Shown: one piece after another, positions 7,125-14,072 of the stretch
How the letters are laid out: each line of letters opens with the position of its first letter
Position numbering within the stretch: the stretch's first letter is position 1
Source of the DNA: JAFDEI01 sp964196055
GTDB lineage: Bacteria; Myxococcota_A; UBA9160; SMWR01
NCBI GenBank assembly: GCA_964196055.1
Contig: CAXMSF010000298.1
Span: 1-15,763, forward strand
Length of the DNA stretch: 15,763 nt
Direction: 5' to 3'
The notes under the pieces: generated by a model
The model's database searches: none
Told to the model about the DNA's origin: nothing
Seen by the model: the letters and a program-made list of their open reading frames with translations, nothing else
Position numbers and translations under genes: made by a program

Positions 7125-7134
7125 AAGGAGGAGG
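7125..7134 (+). promoter_or_regulatory. Strong ribosome binding site of cysK
   Basis: AAGGAGGAGG ends five bases before the ATG at 7140. It decides the start: an in-frame ATG at 7086 would add 18 non-conserved residues and lies upstream of the proposed start of transcription. Confidence 0.85.
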
Positions 7135-7139
7135 CCCGG

Positions 7140-8099
7140 ATGAACATCGCAGGAGACGTGACCGAACTCATCGGCCATACGCCGCTCGTACGCCTGAACC
7201 GCGTGGCGGTCGGTGTGAAGCCACAGATCGTTGCGAAGCTCGAGAGCCAGAACCCCGGCAACAGCGTCAAGGATCGCATCGGTCTGGCGATGATCAATGC
7301 CGCCGAGAAGGCCGGTCAGTTGACCCCGGGTGAATCCGTGATCGTCGAACCGACGAGCGGCAATACCGGTATTGCGCTGGCAATGGTCGCCGCAGTGAAG
7401 GGCTATCGGTGCATTCTGACCATGCCCGAGTCGATGAGCCCCGAGCGGCGCTCAGTGCTGCGCGGCTTCGGCGCGAAGCTCGTCCTGACCGATCCGGCGA
7501 AGGGCATGCCCGGCGCAATCGACAAGGCCAACGAGATCTGCGACAGCATTCCGGACGGCTTCATTCCGCAGCAGTTCGAGAATCCGGCGAATCCGGATGC
7601 CCATGCGAAGACGACCGCGATCGAGATCTTCGACGACACCGACGGCCAGGTCGATACGCTGGTTGCCGGCGTGGGAACCGGCGGCACCATCACCGGGGTG
7701 AAGCGAGCGCTCTCGGCGAAGAAGCCGTCGATCAAGGTCGTCGCAGTCGAGCCTGCAGCGAGCCCGGTGCTTTCCGGCGGTAAGGCTTCGCCGCACGTGA
7801 TCCAGGGGATCGGCGCGGGCTTCGTGCCCGATGTCCTCGATCTCGGCATCGTCGATCACATCGTGACCGTGAGCAACGAAGAAGCACTCGAGATGGCGCG
7901 CCGCCTGGCACAGGAGGAAGGGATCCTCTGTGGCATCTCGTCGGGCGCTGCGGTGTCGGCTGCGCTCAAGTACGCGGGAACGAACGGTGCCGACGACAGC
8001 CTGATCGTCGTGATCATCCCGAGCTACGGCGAGCGTTACATCCAGACCAAGTTGTTCGAGCCGTATCGCTACGACGGGAGCGATGAGATCTCGTTCTGA
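7140..8099 (+). CDS. cysK: Cysteine synthase (O-acetylserine sulfhydrylase A)
   Basis: CysK makes cysteine from O-acetylserine and sulfide with pyridoxal phosphate. The 319 residues match the usual length. Visible landmarks are DVTELIGHTPLVRLN at the N-terminus, NPGNSVKDRIG with the PLP-binding Lys44, the substrate loop PTSGNTG (71-77), the phosphate-binding glycine loop GTGGTITG (179-186), GISSGAA around 265-271 and the C-terminal PSYGERYIQT. The QQFENPANPDAHAKTTAIEI segment is typical of CysK rather than of cystathionine beta-synthase. It is preceded by its own promoter and the best ribosome binding site in the window, and followed by a GC-rich hairpin, so it is probably a single-gene unit. 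No cysE lies nearby. Confidence 0.97.
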   Translation: MNIAGDVTELIGHTPLVRLNRVAVGVKPQIVAKLESQNPGNSVKDRIGLAMINAAEKAGQLTPGESVIVEPTSGNTGIALAMVAAVKGYRCILTMPESMSPERRSVLRGFGAKLVLTDPAKGMPGAIDKANEICDSIPDGFIPQQFENPANPDAHAKTTAIEIFDDTDGQVDTLVAGVGTGGTITGVKRALSAKKPSIKVVAVEPAASPVLSGGKASPHVIQGIGAGFVPDVLDLGIVDHIVTVSNEEALEMARRLAQEEGILCGISSGAAVSAALKYAGTNGADDSLIVVIIPSYGERYIQTKLFEPYRYDGSDEISF

Positions 8100-8113
8100 T
8101 CGCTGCTCCACCG

Positions 8114-8133
8114 CGGCGGGTGCGCGCCCGCCG
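8114..8133 (+). terminator. GC-rich hairpin after cysK
   Basis: CGGCGGG (8114-8120) and CCCGCCG (8127-8133) form a perfect 7-bp stem around TGCGCG, starting 15 nt after the cysK stop. There is no T-run, so termination here would be weak or factor-assisted. Confidence 0.4.
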
Positions 8134-8171
8134 TGTCGAACGATTCTTCGGGTTGGCGAGGTAATGATCGG

Positions 8172-8840
8172 ATGAAGACGGCTGCCCCGCCGAACGGCGA
8201 TTCGAGTTCACCCGGAGACAACGTTCGACGCCGGGCGGAGAAGAAGCAGGCCTTGCGCCAGAAGATCCTCGAGGCGGCGCGTGAGGTCTTCTTTCGTGAC
8301 GGATTCATGGCGGCGAACCTCGATGAGGTCGCCCAGAGGGCAGGTGTCGCCAAGGGAACGCTCTATCGCTACTTCGAGAGCAAGGCCGAACTCTACGTCG
8401 AGGTACTCGCGCACAACGGCGAGATCTTCAAACAGCGCATGTACGAGACCGCGAGCGGTTCCGGCAGTGCGTCCGATCGGATCCGCCGTGTTTCGAAGTT
8501 CTATTTCGACCATTGGGTTCGCAATCGTGACTATTTCCAGATCTTCTGGGCGATCGAGAACCAGAGCGTCATCGGGGAACTGCCGCCGGGGGTGCTCGGT
8601 CAGGTCTCGGAACTCTGGGCCGAGTGCATCGAAATTCTCGCGGGGATCATTGCCGAGGGGATCGAACGCGGCGAATTCAGCGAGGCGGACGCCTGGGAGC
8701 TTGCGAACATCCTCTGGACCGTCGCCAACGCATTGATTCAGACCGAGAAGAGTGCGACGCGGCGAAGTCTCCGTCGCGTGAGCCTCGAGACGGCGTTCAA
8801 CGATGCGATCTCGTTGTTCCTACGTGGAATGCTGGCTTGA
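8172..8840 (+). CDS. TetR/AcrR family transcriptional regulator
   Basis: This is a 222-residue DNA-binding regulator. The N-terminal domain has the TetR pattern: ILEAAREVFFRDGF (about 32-45), then the helix-turn-helix NLDEVAQRAGVAKGTLYRYF (49-68) and SKAELYVEVL. The C-terminal ligand domain is all helical, with WVRNRDYFQIFWAIENQ and EGIERGEFSEADAWELANILWTVANAL. It is not a subfamily I can name. The ATG at 8172 is preferred because GAGG lies 10 nt upstream; an in-frame GTG at 8133 falls in the hairpin after cysK. The next gene is an acyl carrier protein with a perfect palindrome in between, so a role in lipid or fatty acid control is a reasonable inference. Confidence 0.92.
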   Translation: MKTAAPPNGDSSSPGDNVRRRAEKKQALRQKILEAAREVFFRDGFMAANLDEVAQRAGVAKGTLYRYFESKAELYVEVLAHNGEIFKQRMYETASGSGSASDRIRRVSKFYFDHWVRNRDYFQIFWAIENQSVIGELPPGVLGQVSELWAECIEILAGIIAEGIERGEFSEADAWELANILWTVANALIQTEKSATRRSLRRVSLETAFNDAISLFLRGMLA

Positions 8841-8865
8841 CAAGCGCTGCGCCGTGGGAGAAATT
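8837..8865 (+). promoter_or_regulatory. Candidate acpP promoter overlapping the tetR stop
   Basis: A perfect TTGACA (8837-8842) covers the tetR stop codon. The best -10 at 16-17 bp spacing is AGAAAT or GAAATT (8859-8865), a weak match. Transcription would start near 8872, immediately before the palindrome at 8880. Confidence 0.4.
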
Positions 8866-8879
8866 CGGGCCGACACAGA

Positions 8880-8894
8880 GTGACCACCGGTCAC
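8880..8894. promoter_or_regulatory. Perfect 15-bp palindrome, candidate TetR operator
   Basis: GTGACC-ACC-GGTCAC has perfect 6-bp arms and a 3-bp centre. It lies 40 nt after the tetR stop and just downstream of the proposed acpP transcription start, a position where a bound repressor would block transcription. Size and symmetry fit TetR-type operators, but no second copy was found in front of tetR itself. Confidence 0.45.
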
Positions 8895-8929
8895 AGGTTA
8901 CATGGCCGAGAGTGAGCGGCCAGGCGGCG

Positions 8930-8956
8930 GGTGGAGAGAGTGGAGAGGGTGGAGAG
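8930..8956 (+). repeat. Three tandem 9-bp Shine-Dalgarno-like repeats
   Basis: RGTGGAGAG occurs three times head to tail (8930, 8939, 8948) and ends one base before the acpP ATG at 8958. Each unit contains GGAG, so the ribosome has several possible anchoring sites. The repeat could change copy number by slippage. Confidence 0.75.
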
Positions 8957-8957
8957 T

Positions 8958-9209
8958 ATGGGTGATGCGCCGGGTAGCGATCTGGAAGCGCGAGTCCGTT
9001 CGCTGGTCGCCGAGCAACTCGGCGTAGACATCTCGGAAGTGATTCCGGGGGCGAACATCCTCGATGATCTGGGCGCTGATTCGCTGGACGTGGTCGAACT
9101 CGTGATGTCCCTCGAAGATATGTTCGACATCGAGGTTCCCGACGAAGTCGTCGAGGGCATGCGCACGATCGGCGACATCGAGCAGTACGTCGTCGCCCAC
9201 GCCAGCTGA
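8958..9209 (+). CDS. acpP: Acyl carrier protein
   Basis: This 83-residue acidic protein carries growing acyl chains on a phosphopantetheine arm attached to a serine. The attachment motif GADSLD places that serine at residue 42. The surrounding helix VVELVMSLEDMFDIEVPDE, which docks to fatty acid enzymes, is very close to E. coli AcpP, favouring the housekeeping fatty acid carrier over a polyketide carrier. The start at 8958 follows the triple GGAG repeat; further in-frame starts upstream would only translate the repeat (MERVERVES). It stands alone, without fabD, fabG or fabF beside it, but follows a TetR gene and a palindrome. LpxD encoded upstream uses acyl-ACP as donor. Confidence 0.95.
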   Translation: MGDAPGSDLEARVRSLVAEQLGVDISEVIPGANILDDLGADSLDVVELVMSLEDMFDIEVPDEVVEGMRTIGDIEQYVVAHAS

Positions 9210-9217
9210 CCGCGCGT

Positions 9218-9234
9218 TGGCCGCGTAGCGGCCA
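9218..9234. terminator. Hairpin between the convergent acpP and 9293-9604 genes
   Basis: TGGCCGC (9218-9224) and GCGGCCA (9228-9234) form a perfect 7-bp stem with a 3-nt loop, 8 nt after the acpP stop. It could serve both converging genes. No T-run follows on either side. Confidence 0.45.
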
Positions 9235-9292
9235 TGGCTTCCGCGCCGTTCCATCACCGGATCCACGCGTGCGCTCCATGGCTCGACCCCCG

Positions 9293-9604
9293 CTAGCGCA
9301 CTTCGCGGAAACCCGGCAGCAGGTGGTAGTGTGCTCCGGCCACGGTCGTGATCGCCGACAGGCCGAGTGCGATCCAGAGTCTCGGTCGCATCAGCTCGTG
9401 GGCGACCTCTTCGGCCGCCTGCTGTTGTTCCGGACCCGTGGGCACCGTCTCCAGGATTGCGATCAGCGACGGCGCGATCAGGATCATGCAGTAGACGAAG
9501 AAGAAGCCGAACAGGTAGATGAGGCCGAGCGTGAAGCGGGGTTGAAAGGTCGGCCCGACCTTGCGGTAATACGGCGGCCGGGATCTGGACGGAGGGGTCG
9601 CCAT
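9293..9604 (-). CDS. Small two-helix membrane protein, uncharacterised
   Basis: This is a 103-residue protein of unknown function. The N-terminus is basic and proline-rich (PPSRSRPPYYRKVG). Two hydrophobic segments follow: FTLGLIYLFGFFFVYCMILIA with PSLIAIL (about 33-60) and LWIALGLSAITTVAGAH (about 77-93). A short acidic loop between them contains GPEQQQAAEEV. The basic N-terminus favours an N-in, C-in hairpin topology. The ATG at 9604 is preferred; an in-frame ATG at 9640 would place the start closer to polA. It diverges from polA with 59 nt between start codons and converges on acpP. Confidence 0.75.
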   Translation of the reverse strand: MATPPSRSRPPYYRKVGPTFQPRFTLGLIYLFGFFFVYCMILIAPSLIAILETVPTGPEQQQAAEEVAHELMRPRLWIALGLSAITTVAGAHYHLLPGFREVR

Positions 9605-9626
9605 CCCGCCGAGCCTATGGAGTCGT

Positions 9627-9656
9627 TTCGCATCGGTCAAGCGCCTCCCGTATCCT
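9627..9656 (+). promoter_or_regulatory. Candidate polA promoter, possibly leaderless
   Basis: TTCGCA (9627-9632, four of six) and TATCCT (9651-9656, four of six) are 18 bp apart, the same spacing and the same -10 hexamer as at cysK. Transcription would begin at about 9663, directly at the polA GTG, and no ribosome binding site precedes that codon. Confidence 0.35.
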
Positions 9657-9663
9657 CTGCGCC

Positions 9664-12336
9664 GTGAGCGCGACGTCCCCGCCGAGGATTCTGCTGATCG
9701 ACGGAAGCAATGCGCTGTACCGTGCGTTCTTCGCGATTCCTCACCTACGCGCGCCCGACGGCAGGCCGACCAACGCAGCGTATGGCTTCATCAACATGTT
9801 GAACAAGGTGGTGCGTGAGGAACGGCCGGATTACGTCGTGGTGGTCTTCGACGCACCGGGCAAGACATTCCGCCACCGCATGTTCGACGCCTACAAGGCC
9901 GGCCGCGACGCGACGCCGGAAGATCTCGTCGCGCAGTTTCCACTAGTCCGGGAGCTCCTCGGCGCGCGCGGTATCGCGGTGGTCGAAGTTCCCGACTTCG
10001 AGGCCGATGACGTCATCGCAACGCTCGTCTCGCGTGCACCGGAGGGAGCCGTCATCGCGATCGTCTCGACCGACAAGGACTTGATGCAACTCGTCGACGA
10101 GAACGTGACGCTGCTCGACGGGATGAAGGACCGCCGCTACGGGCCCGCCGAAGTCGAGGAGCGCTTCGGTGTGCCGCCCACTCGGGTCCTCGATCTGCGT
10201 TCGCTGGTGGGAGACCCGAGCGACAATATCCCCGGAGTGAAGGGCATTGGTGAGAAAGGGGCCGCGAAGCTGATCGCCGAGTGGGGCTCGCTCGAAAATC
10301 TGCTCGAACATGCGAGCGAGGTGAAGTCTACGCGTGCGCGCAATGCACTCGCCGACTCCGCGGACGCTGCCAAGTTGTCGAAGCGGCTCGCAACCCTGCG
10401 CACCGATACGCCGTTGCCGATCGGCTGGGACGCCGCTGCGCTCGCAGCGGCGGACGATGCAGCGCTGCGTTCCCTGTATGAACGAATGGGCTTCACACGC
10501 CTGCTGGCCGCGATGGATGACGATGCGGGAGTGTCGGAGGGCACGCGTCACGAAGTGTCGTGCAACATCGAGACCACGAAGAAGGGGCTGCTGGCGCTCG
10601 TCGAGGAACTCGCCAAGCGGTCCGGCGTTCCGGTCCAATGGGTCTTCGGGGAATCCGGTCCACTCGAACTCGACGTCGTCGGACTCGCGTTCGCGACCGA
10701 CGAGAATTCGGCCGTCTACGTCCCGATCGGTGCGGATGGCCTGGACCTCGAGGTCGTGATCACAGCGCTGCGTCCGATCTTCGAAGGGGTCGAGCCGGTG
10801 GGCTGGGTCGCTTGCGACAGCAAGCGGATCCAGATGCTGTTCGTTGAATCCGGGCTGGAAGCGGTCGTGCCGCATTTCGACATCGAGATCGCGGGGCGCC
10901 TGGTGGATCCCACCGGCGCAAAGTCGCTGTCGGCTCTCGCGGCGCAGCACATCGGCCGTGCGATCCCGAGCTGGGAGGATTTCGCGGGGCGCGGCGCCAA
11001 AGCCCGCGCCGCCGCAGAGATTCCTCTCGACGAGATCGCGGGTTGGGCGACCGAGCAGGTCTGCGCGGTGTGGTCGCTTCATGCACCGCTCGCGCGTCGG
11101 CTCGAAGAGGACGGACTCAGCGAACTCTTCGGCGCAGTCGAGCGGCCACTGACCCGAGTGCTGGGGCGCATGGAGTGTGCCGGCATTCGCGTGGACGAAG
11201 CCGGGCTCGAAGTGCTTGCGGTTGAATACGAGCGCAAGCTCGCCTCGATCGAGGGGGAGATCCATCTCCTGGCGGGAGAAGAGTTCCTGATTTCCTCGCC
11301 GAAGCAGCTCCAGCGCATTCTGTTCGAGAAGCTGAAGCTGCCTGCGATCAAGAAGACCAAGACCGGTTACTCGACCGACGAGAGCGTCCTCGAACAGCTT
11401 GCGGCCGAACACGCGCTACCGGAGCGTATTCTGTCTTATCGCCGACTGGCGAAGCTCCTGAGCACGTACATCGTGGCATTGCCGCCGCTCGTGCGCGAGT
11501 CCAGCGGCCGAATCCACCCGACCTTCAACCAACTCGGTGCCGCCACCGGCCGTTTGTCGGCAACGCACCCGAATGTGCAGAACATCCCGATCCGAACCGA
11601 GGAGGGCGCCCGGATTCGCGAAATGTTCATTCCGGCCGAGGGCTGCCTGCTGGTCTCCGCGGACTACTCGCAGGTCGAGCTGCGGATCCTCGCGCATTAT
11701 TCGGAAGATGCGGGGCTCATGGCGGCCTTCGATCGTGGGGACGACATCCACCGACAGACGGCTGCAGAAGTCGAAGGCCTCGCGGCCGGGGACGTGAGCG
11801 ATGACGCCCGCGCGCGCGCCAAGGCGATCAATTTCGGCATCATCTACGGGCTGTCGGCGTTCGGGCTCGCGAACCAGCTCGGCATCGCCTCGGCCGAAGC
11901 CCAGAAGATGATCGACGCGTACTTCGAGCGTTATAGCGGAGTCCGCGAATTCCTCGACCGAACCGTGAGCGAGGCGAAGGAGCGGGGATACGTCACCACG
12001 CTGCTCGGGCGCCGTCGCTACCTGCCTGACCTGAATTCCCGCAACCGCACGCTGCGGCAGGCGGCCGAACGGATGGCGACGAATTCGGTCATCCAGGGGA
12101 CCGCCGCAGACCTGATCAAGGCGGCGATGGTGGCGCTCGACTCGGAGCTCACGGCGGGCGACTTCGAGTCGCGAATGCTGCTCCAAGTCCACGATGAGCT
12201 GGTCTTCGAGGCTCCGGAAGCCGAGGTCGCGAGGCTGCAAACCCTGGTGGCCGAGCGGATGGAGGGCGTGGCGTCGCTGCGGGTTCCGCTCGTGGTCGAT
12301 ATTGGATCCGGGCTAAACTGGCGCGCGGCACACTGA
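9664..12336 (+). CDS. polA: DNA polymerase I, proofreading site apparently degenerate
   Basis: PolA (890 residues) fills gaps and removes primers and damaged strands during replication and repair. The N-terminal 5' nuclease domain (about 1-290) has its acids: LLIDGSN with Asp13, FEADDVI, STDKDLM and VGDPSDNIPGVKGIG. The polymerase domain has motif A DYSQVELR (Asp667), motif B KAINFGIIYG (720-729) and motif C VHDELVFE (Asp844, Glu845), so synthesis should be normal. In the middle 3'-5' exonuclease domain, the residues aligned with E. coli Asp355, Asp424 and Asp501 read Phe328, Ser386 (or the adjacent Asp385) and Gln465. The domain fold is recognisable but proofreading is probably lost, as in Taq-like polymerases. 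The start is GTG; the surrounding promoter suggests little or no leader. Its neighbours are unrelated. Confidence 0.97.
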   Translation: MSATSPPRILLIDGSNALYRAFFAIPHLRAPDGRPTNAAYGFINMLNKVVREERPDYVVVVFDAPGKTFRHRMFDAYKAGRDATPEDLVAQFPLVRELLGARGIAVVEVPDFEADDVIATLVSRAPEGAVIAIVSTDKDLMQLVDENVTLLDGMKDRRYGPAEVEERFGVPPTRVLDLRSLVGDPSDNIPGVKGIGEKGAAKLIAEWGSLENLLEHASEVKSTRARNALADSADAAKLSKRLATLRTDTPLPIGWDAAALAAADDAALRSLYERMGFTRLLAAMDDDAGVSEGTRHEVSCNIETTKKGLLALVEELAKRSGVPVQWVFGESGPLELDVVGLAFATDENSAVYVPIGADGLDLEVVITALRPIFEGVEPVGWVACDSKRIQMLFVESGLEAVVPHFDIEIAGRLVDPTGAKSLSALAAQHIGRAIPSWEDFAGRGAKARAAAEIPLDEIAGWATEQVCAVWSLHAPLARRLEEDGLSELFGAVERPLTRVLGRMECAGIRVDEAGLEVLAVEYERKLASIEGEIHLLAGEEFLISSPKQLQRILFEKLKLPAIKKTKTGYSTDESVLEQLAAEHALPERILSYRRLAKLLSTYIVALPPLVRESSGRIHPTFNQLGAATGRLSATHPNVQNIPIRTEEGARIREMFIPAEGCLLVSADYSQVELRILAHYSEDAGLMAAFDRGDDIHRQTAAEVEGLAAGDVSDDARARAKAINFGIIYGLSAFGLANQLGIASAEAQKMIDAYFERYSGVREFLDRTVSEAKERGYVTTLLGRRRYLPDLNSRNRTLRQAAERMATNSVIQGTAADLIKAAMVALDSELTAGDFESRMLLQVHDELVFEAPEAEVARLQTLVAERMEGVASLRVPLVVDIGSGLNWRAAH

Positions 12337-12339
12337 CCC

Positions 12340-12364
12340 GCAGGGCGCTCCAGGAGCTCTCTGC
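12340..12364 (+). terminator. Possible imperfect hairpin after polA
   Basis: GCAGGGCGCTCC (12340-12351) and GGAGCTCTCTGC (12353-12364) are complementary with two mismatches, 4 nt after the polA stop. No T-run follows. It may separate polA from the sigma factor cassette. Confidence 0.3.
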
Positions 12365-12431
12365 GAATAGAACCGGCCCCGGCTGCGTCGAATCGGGGTG
12401 ACGGCACGAGTCGCGAGGAGGTTCTCAGGCG

Positions 12432-13100
12432 ATGGGCGCTTCGGCCCGAACGGCCCCGGTATCTCCGAGTGACGCGGACGTCATTGCCAGAGCACGGAAG
12501 GGCGATCACGACGCCTTTCGGGTGCTCGTGGAGCGCTATCAGGAGCGTGCGTATCGGCTTGCGCTCCGGGTCCTGCGCGACGAGGAAGCGGCCCAAGATG
12601 TTGTACAAGAGGGATTCCTCAAGGTCTATCGCTCGCTCGATCGCTTCGAGGGTCGCTCGAGCTTCTACACCTGGCTGTATCGCGTCGTGATGAACCTCTG
12701 CCTCGACGCCAAGCGCCGTGATCGCTCCAGCCGGCACGCCGAATGGGACGAGACCGCGCCGATGGAGATCGACCCGGGCGGAGCGGACGCGGTGGCCGAG
12801 CTGGCGCGCGAACGCGCGAGCCCGTCCGGGCAGCTCGAGCGTGCGGAACTCCGCTCGGTGGTCGCCGACGCGATCGAAAGACTGCCCGACGATGCCCGCC
12901 AGACGCTGGTTCTGAGAGAGGTCGAGGGGCTCAGCTACGCCGAGATCGCGGAATGCCTCGGCGTGCCGAAGGGTACGGTGATGAGCCGGCTCCACAACGC
13001 GCGCAAGCGGCTCAAGGAGATCCTGCTCGCGTCGGGGCGAATCGACGCGGGCGGCGGGTTGGCGCAACTGGCGAGCGAAGCGAGCACAGGATCCCGCTGA
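12432..13100 (+). CDS. ECF-type RNA polymerase sigma factor (RpoE-like)
   Basis: This 222-residue sigma factor consists of regions 2 and 4 only, as in extracytoplasmic function sigmas. Region 2 spans about residues 25-95, with the core-binding helix AQDVVQEGFLKVYRSLDRF and the -10 recognition part FYTWLYRVVMNLCLDAKRR. A ~50-residue acidic linker follows. Region 4 (about 148-200) contains IERLPDDARQTLVLREVEGLSYAEIAECLGVPKGTVMSRLHNARKRL split by its helix-turn-helix. The start ATG at 12432 has GAGGAGG 10 nt upstream. The next gene is a membrane anti-sigma factor, so this sigma is probably held inactive until an envelope signal arrives. No clear autoregulated ECF promoter was found in front of it. 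Confidence 0.95.
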   Translation: MGASARTAPVSPSDADVIARARKGDHDAFRVLVERYQERAYRLALRVLRDEEAAQDVVQEGFLKVYRSLDRFEGRSSFYTWLYRVVMNLCLDAKRRDRSSRHAEWDETAPMEIDPGGADAVAELARERASPSGQLERAELRSVVADAIERLPDDARQTLVLREVEGLSYAEIAECLGVPKGTVMSRLHNARKRLKEILLASGRIDAGGGLAQLASEASTGSR

Positions 13101-13107
13101 GCGGGAT
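13091..13107 (+). other. Intercistronic hairpin with the sigma stop codon as its loop
   Basis: ATCCCGC (13091-13097) and GCGGGAT (13101-13107) are perfect 7-bp complements, and the three bases between them are the TGA stop of the sigma gene. The anti-sigma ATG lies 22 nt after the hairpin. It may influence how ribosomes pass from sigma to anti-sigma. Confidence 0.55.
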
Positions 13108-13129
13108 TGCGCGCAAAGGGAGAAACTTG

Positions 13130-13642
13130 ATGGCTGCGAACGATGACCGACGCCGGGAAGAGGAAGCGCTCCAAGCCTATCACGACGGCGAACTCGGCTA
13201 CTGGGCTCGGTGGAAGGTGCAGCGGCGTCTCGAACGTTCGTCCGGGCTTCGCCACGAGCTGGCCGAACTCGAGGCGTTGTCGGGTCTGGTACTCGAGAGT
13301 GCGCCCGAAGTCGTCGTGCCGGACCTGTGGACCGGAATCGCGCGGGGTCTCTCTGCGGTCGATGCGGAAAGGGCCGCCGGAGAGCCCGCAGCGCCGCGTG
13401 CGGTGGTGTTCGAGTGGTTGTTCCGGCCGGCCGGTGCGCTGGTGGCGGCCGGTGCAGCTGCCGCAGCGCTGGCCATGTTGCTCCTCAGCGGCGAGACTGT
13501 TCCGAGTGGCGTCGTTCATTGGGTGGACAGCGGCACACGCAATGTCATGGTGCTCGATGGAGAAGGCGATGTGACCGTCATCTGGGTCTTCGACCCGATC
13601 GGCGATGGAGCATCCAGAGGAGGACGGCGTGGGGCGGCATAA
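13130..13642 (+). CDS. Membrane-anchored anti-sigma factor, no zinc-binding cysteines
   Basis: This 170-residue protein has the usual layout of ECF anti-sigma factors. It has a cytoplasmic helical domain (about 10-50) with AYHDGEL, resembling the anti-sigma helix that packs on the sigma factor. One transmembrane segment follows (about 97-120, FRPAGALVAAGAAAAALAMLLLSG split at its start). A short outer domain contains VVHWVDSGTRNVMVLDGEGD. Zinc-type anti-sigmas have HxxxCxxC after this helix; here the protein contains no cysteine at all, so it must work without that zinc site. The ATG at 13130 has AGGGAG about seven bases upstream; a TTG at 13127 would add one residue. It lies 29 nt after the sigma gene and overlaps the start of the next gene by 14 nt. 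Confidence 0.85.
   Translation: MAANDDRRREEEALQAYHDGELGYWARWKVQRRLERSSGLRHELAELEALSGLVLESAPEVVVPDLWTGIARGLSAVDAERAAGEPAAPRAVVFEWLFRPAGALVAAGAAAAALAMLLLSGETVPSGVVHWVDSGTRNVMVLDGEGDVTVIWVFDPIGDGASRGGRRGAA
13616..13623 (+). promoter_or_regulatory. Ribosome binding site that sets the start of the third cassette gene
   Basis: AGAGGAGG ends five bases before the GTG at 13629. It favours that GTG over the in-frame ATG at 13605, which would place the binding site inside the coding region and add eight charged residues in front of the signal peptide. Confidence 0.7.
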
Positions 13643-14072
13643 TCTGATGTGGGTGATGGTCGTCGTGATCATGGTGCTGGGATTGCCGGGAATCGGGGCA
13701 GCGCAAGGCGCCCACAAGATTCGCTTCGATGTGATGGTGAGCCGGATTTCGCAGCAGCCGGGCGACGTCGATCCTCGTGCGAGCCGGCTCGACACTCAGT
13801 TGCGGGGAGATTTTCGCTACGAGAGCCTGGAGGTGCTGGCGCAGGAGCGCTTATCGATCGAGCTGAATGAACTCGCGACGGTGAAGCTCCCCAATGGCAA
13901 GAAGCTCGAGCTGCGGCCGCTCAGCATCTCGGATCGCGGCGTTCTCGTCGCGGTCAATGTCGAGGGCTCCGTCCAGTCGGACATGCAGGTTCCGAACGGG
14001 CATCTCGTCGCGATCGGGGCCGGACGTTTCGAAGGCGGACGACTCGTGATCAGCCTCGAGCCGCATTTCTGA
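13629..14072 (+). CDS. Small exported protein of the sigma/anti-sigma cassette
   Basis: This 147-residue protein is of unknown family. The N-terminus MGRHNLMWVMVVVIMVLGL followed by PGIGAAQGA looks like a Sec signal peptide, with likely cleavage near GAA-QG (about residue 27). The mature part is predicted beta-rich, with HKIRFDVMVSRIS, a basic/acidic middle (LRGDFRYESLEVLAQERL), then KLPNGKKLELRPLSI, GVLVAVNVEGS and LVISLEPHF. It should act in the periplasm or at the outer membrane. It begins inside the anti-sigma gene (14 nt overlap), so the three genes are surely co-transcribed and probably coupled. It could be a sensor partner of the anti-sigma or a structural output of the regulon; the sequence does not decide between them. 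Confidence 0.82.
   Translation: MGRHNLMWVMVVVIMVLGLPGIGAAQGAHKIRFDVMVSRISQQPGDVDPRASRLDTQLRGDFRYESLEVLAQERLSIELNELATVKLPNGKKLELRPLSISDRGVLVAVNVEGSVQSDMQVPNGHLVAIGAGRFEGGRLVISLEPHF

Noticed and set aside
9943..11412. 489-codon minus-strand open frame inside polA
   Set aside because: It mirrors the codon pattern of polA, has Arg/His-rich composition and no domain, and lies fully within an unmistakable gene.
12366..12400. ECF-type autoregulated promoter (GAACC then GTC) before the sigma gene
   Set aside because: The spacing between the AAC and GTC elements is only about 12-13 nt, too short for known ECF promoters.
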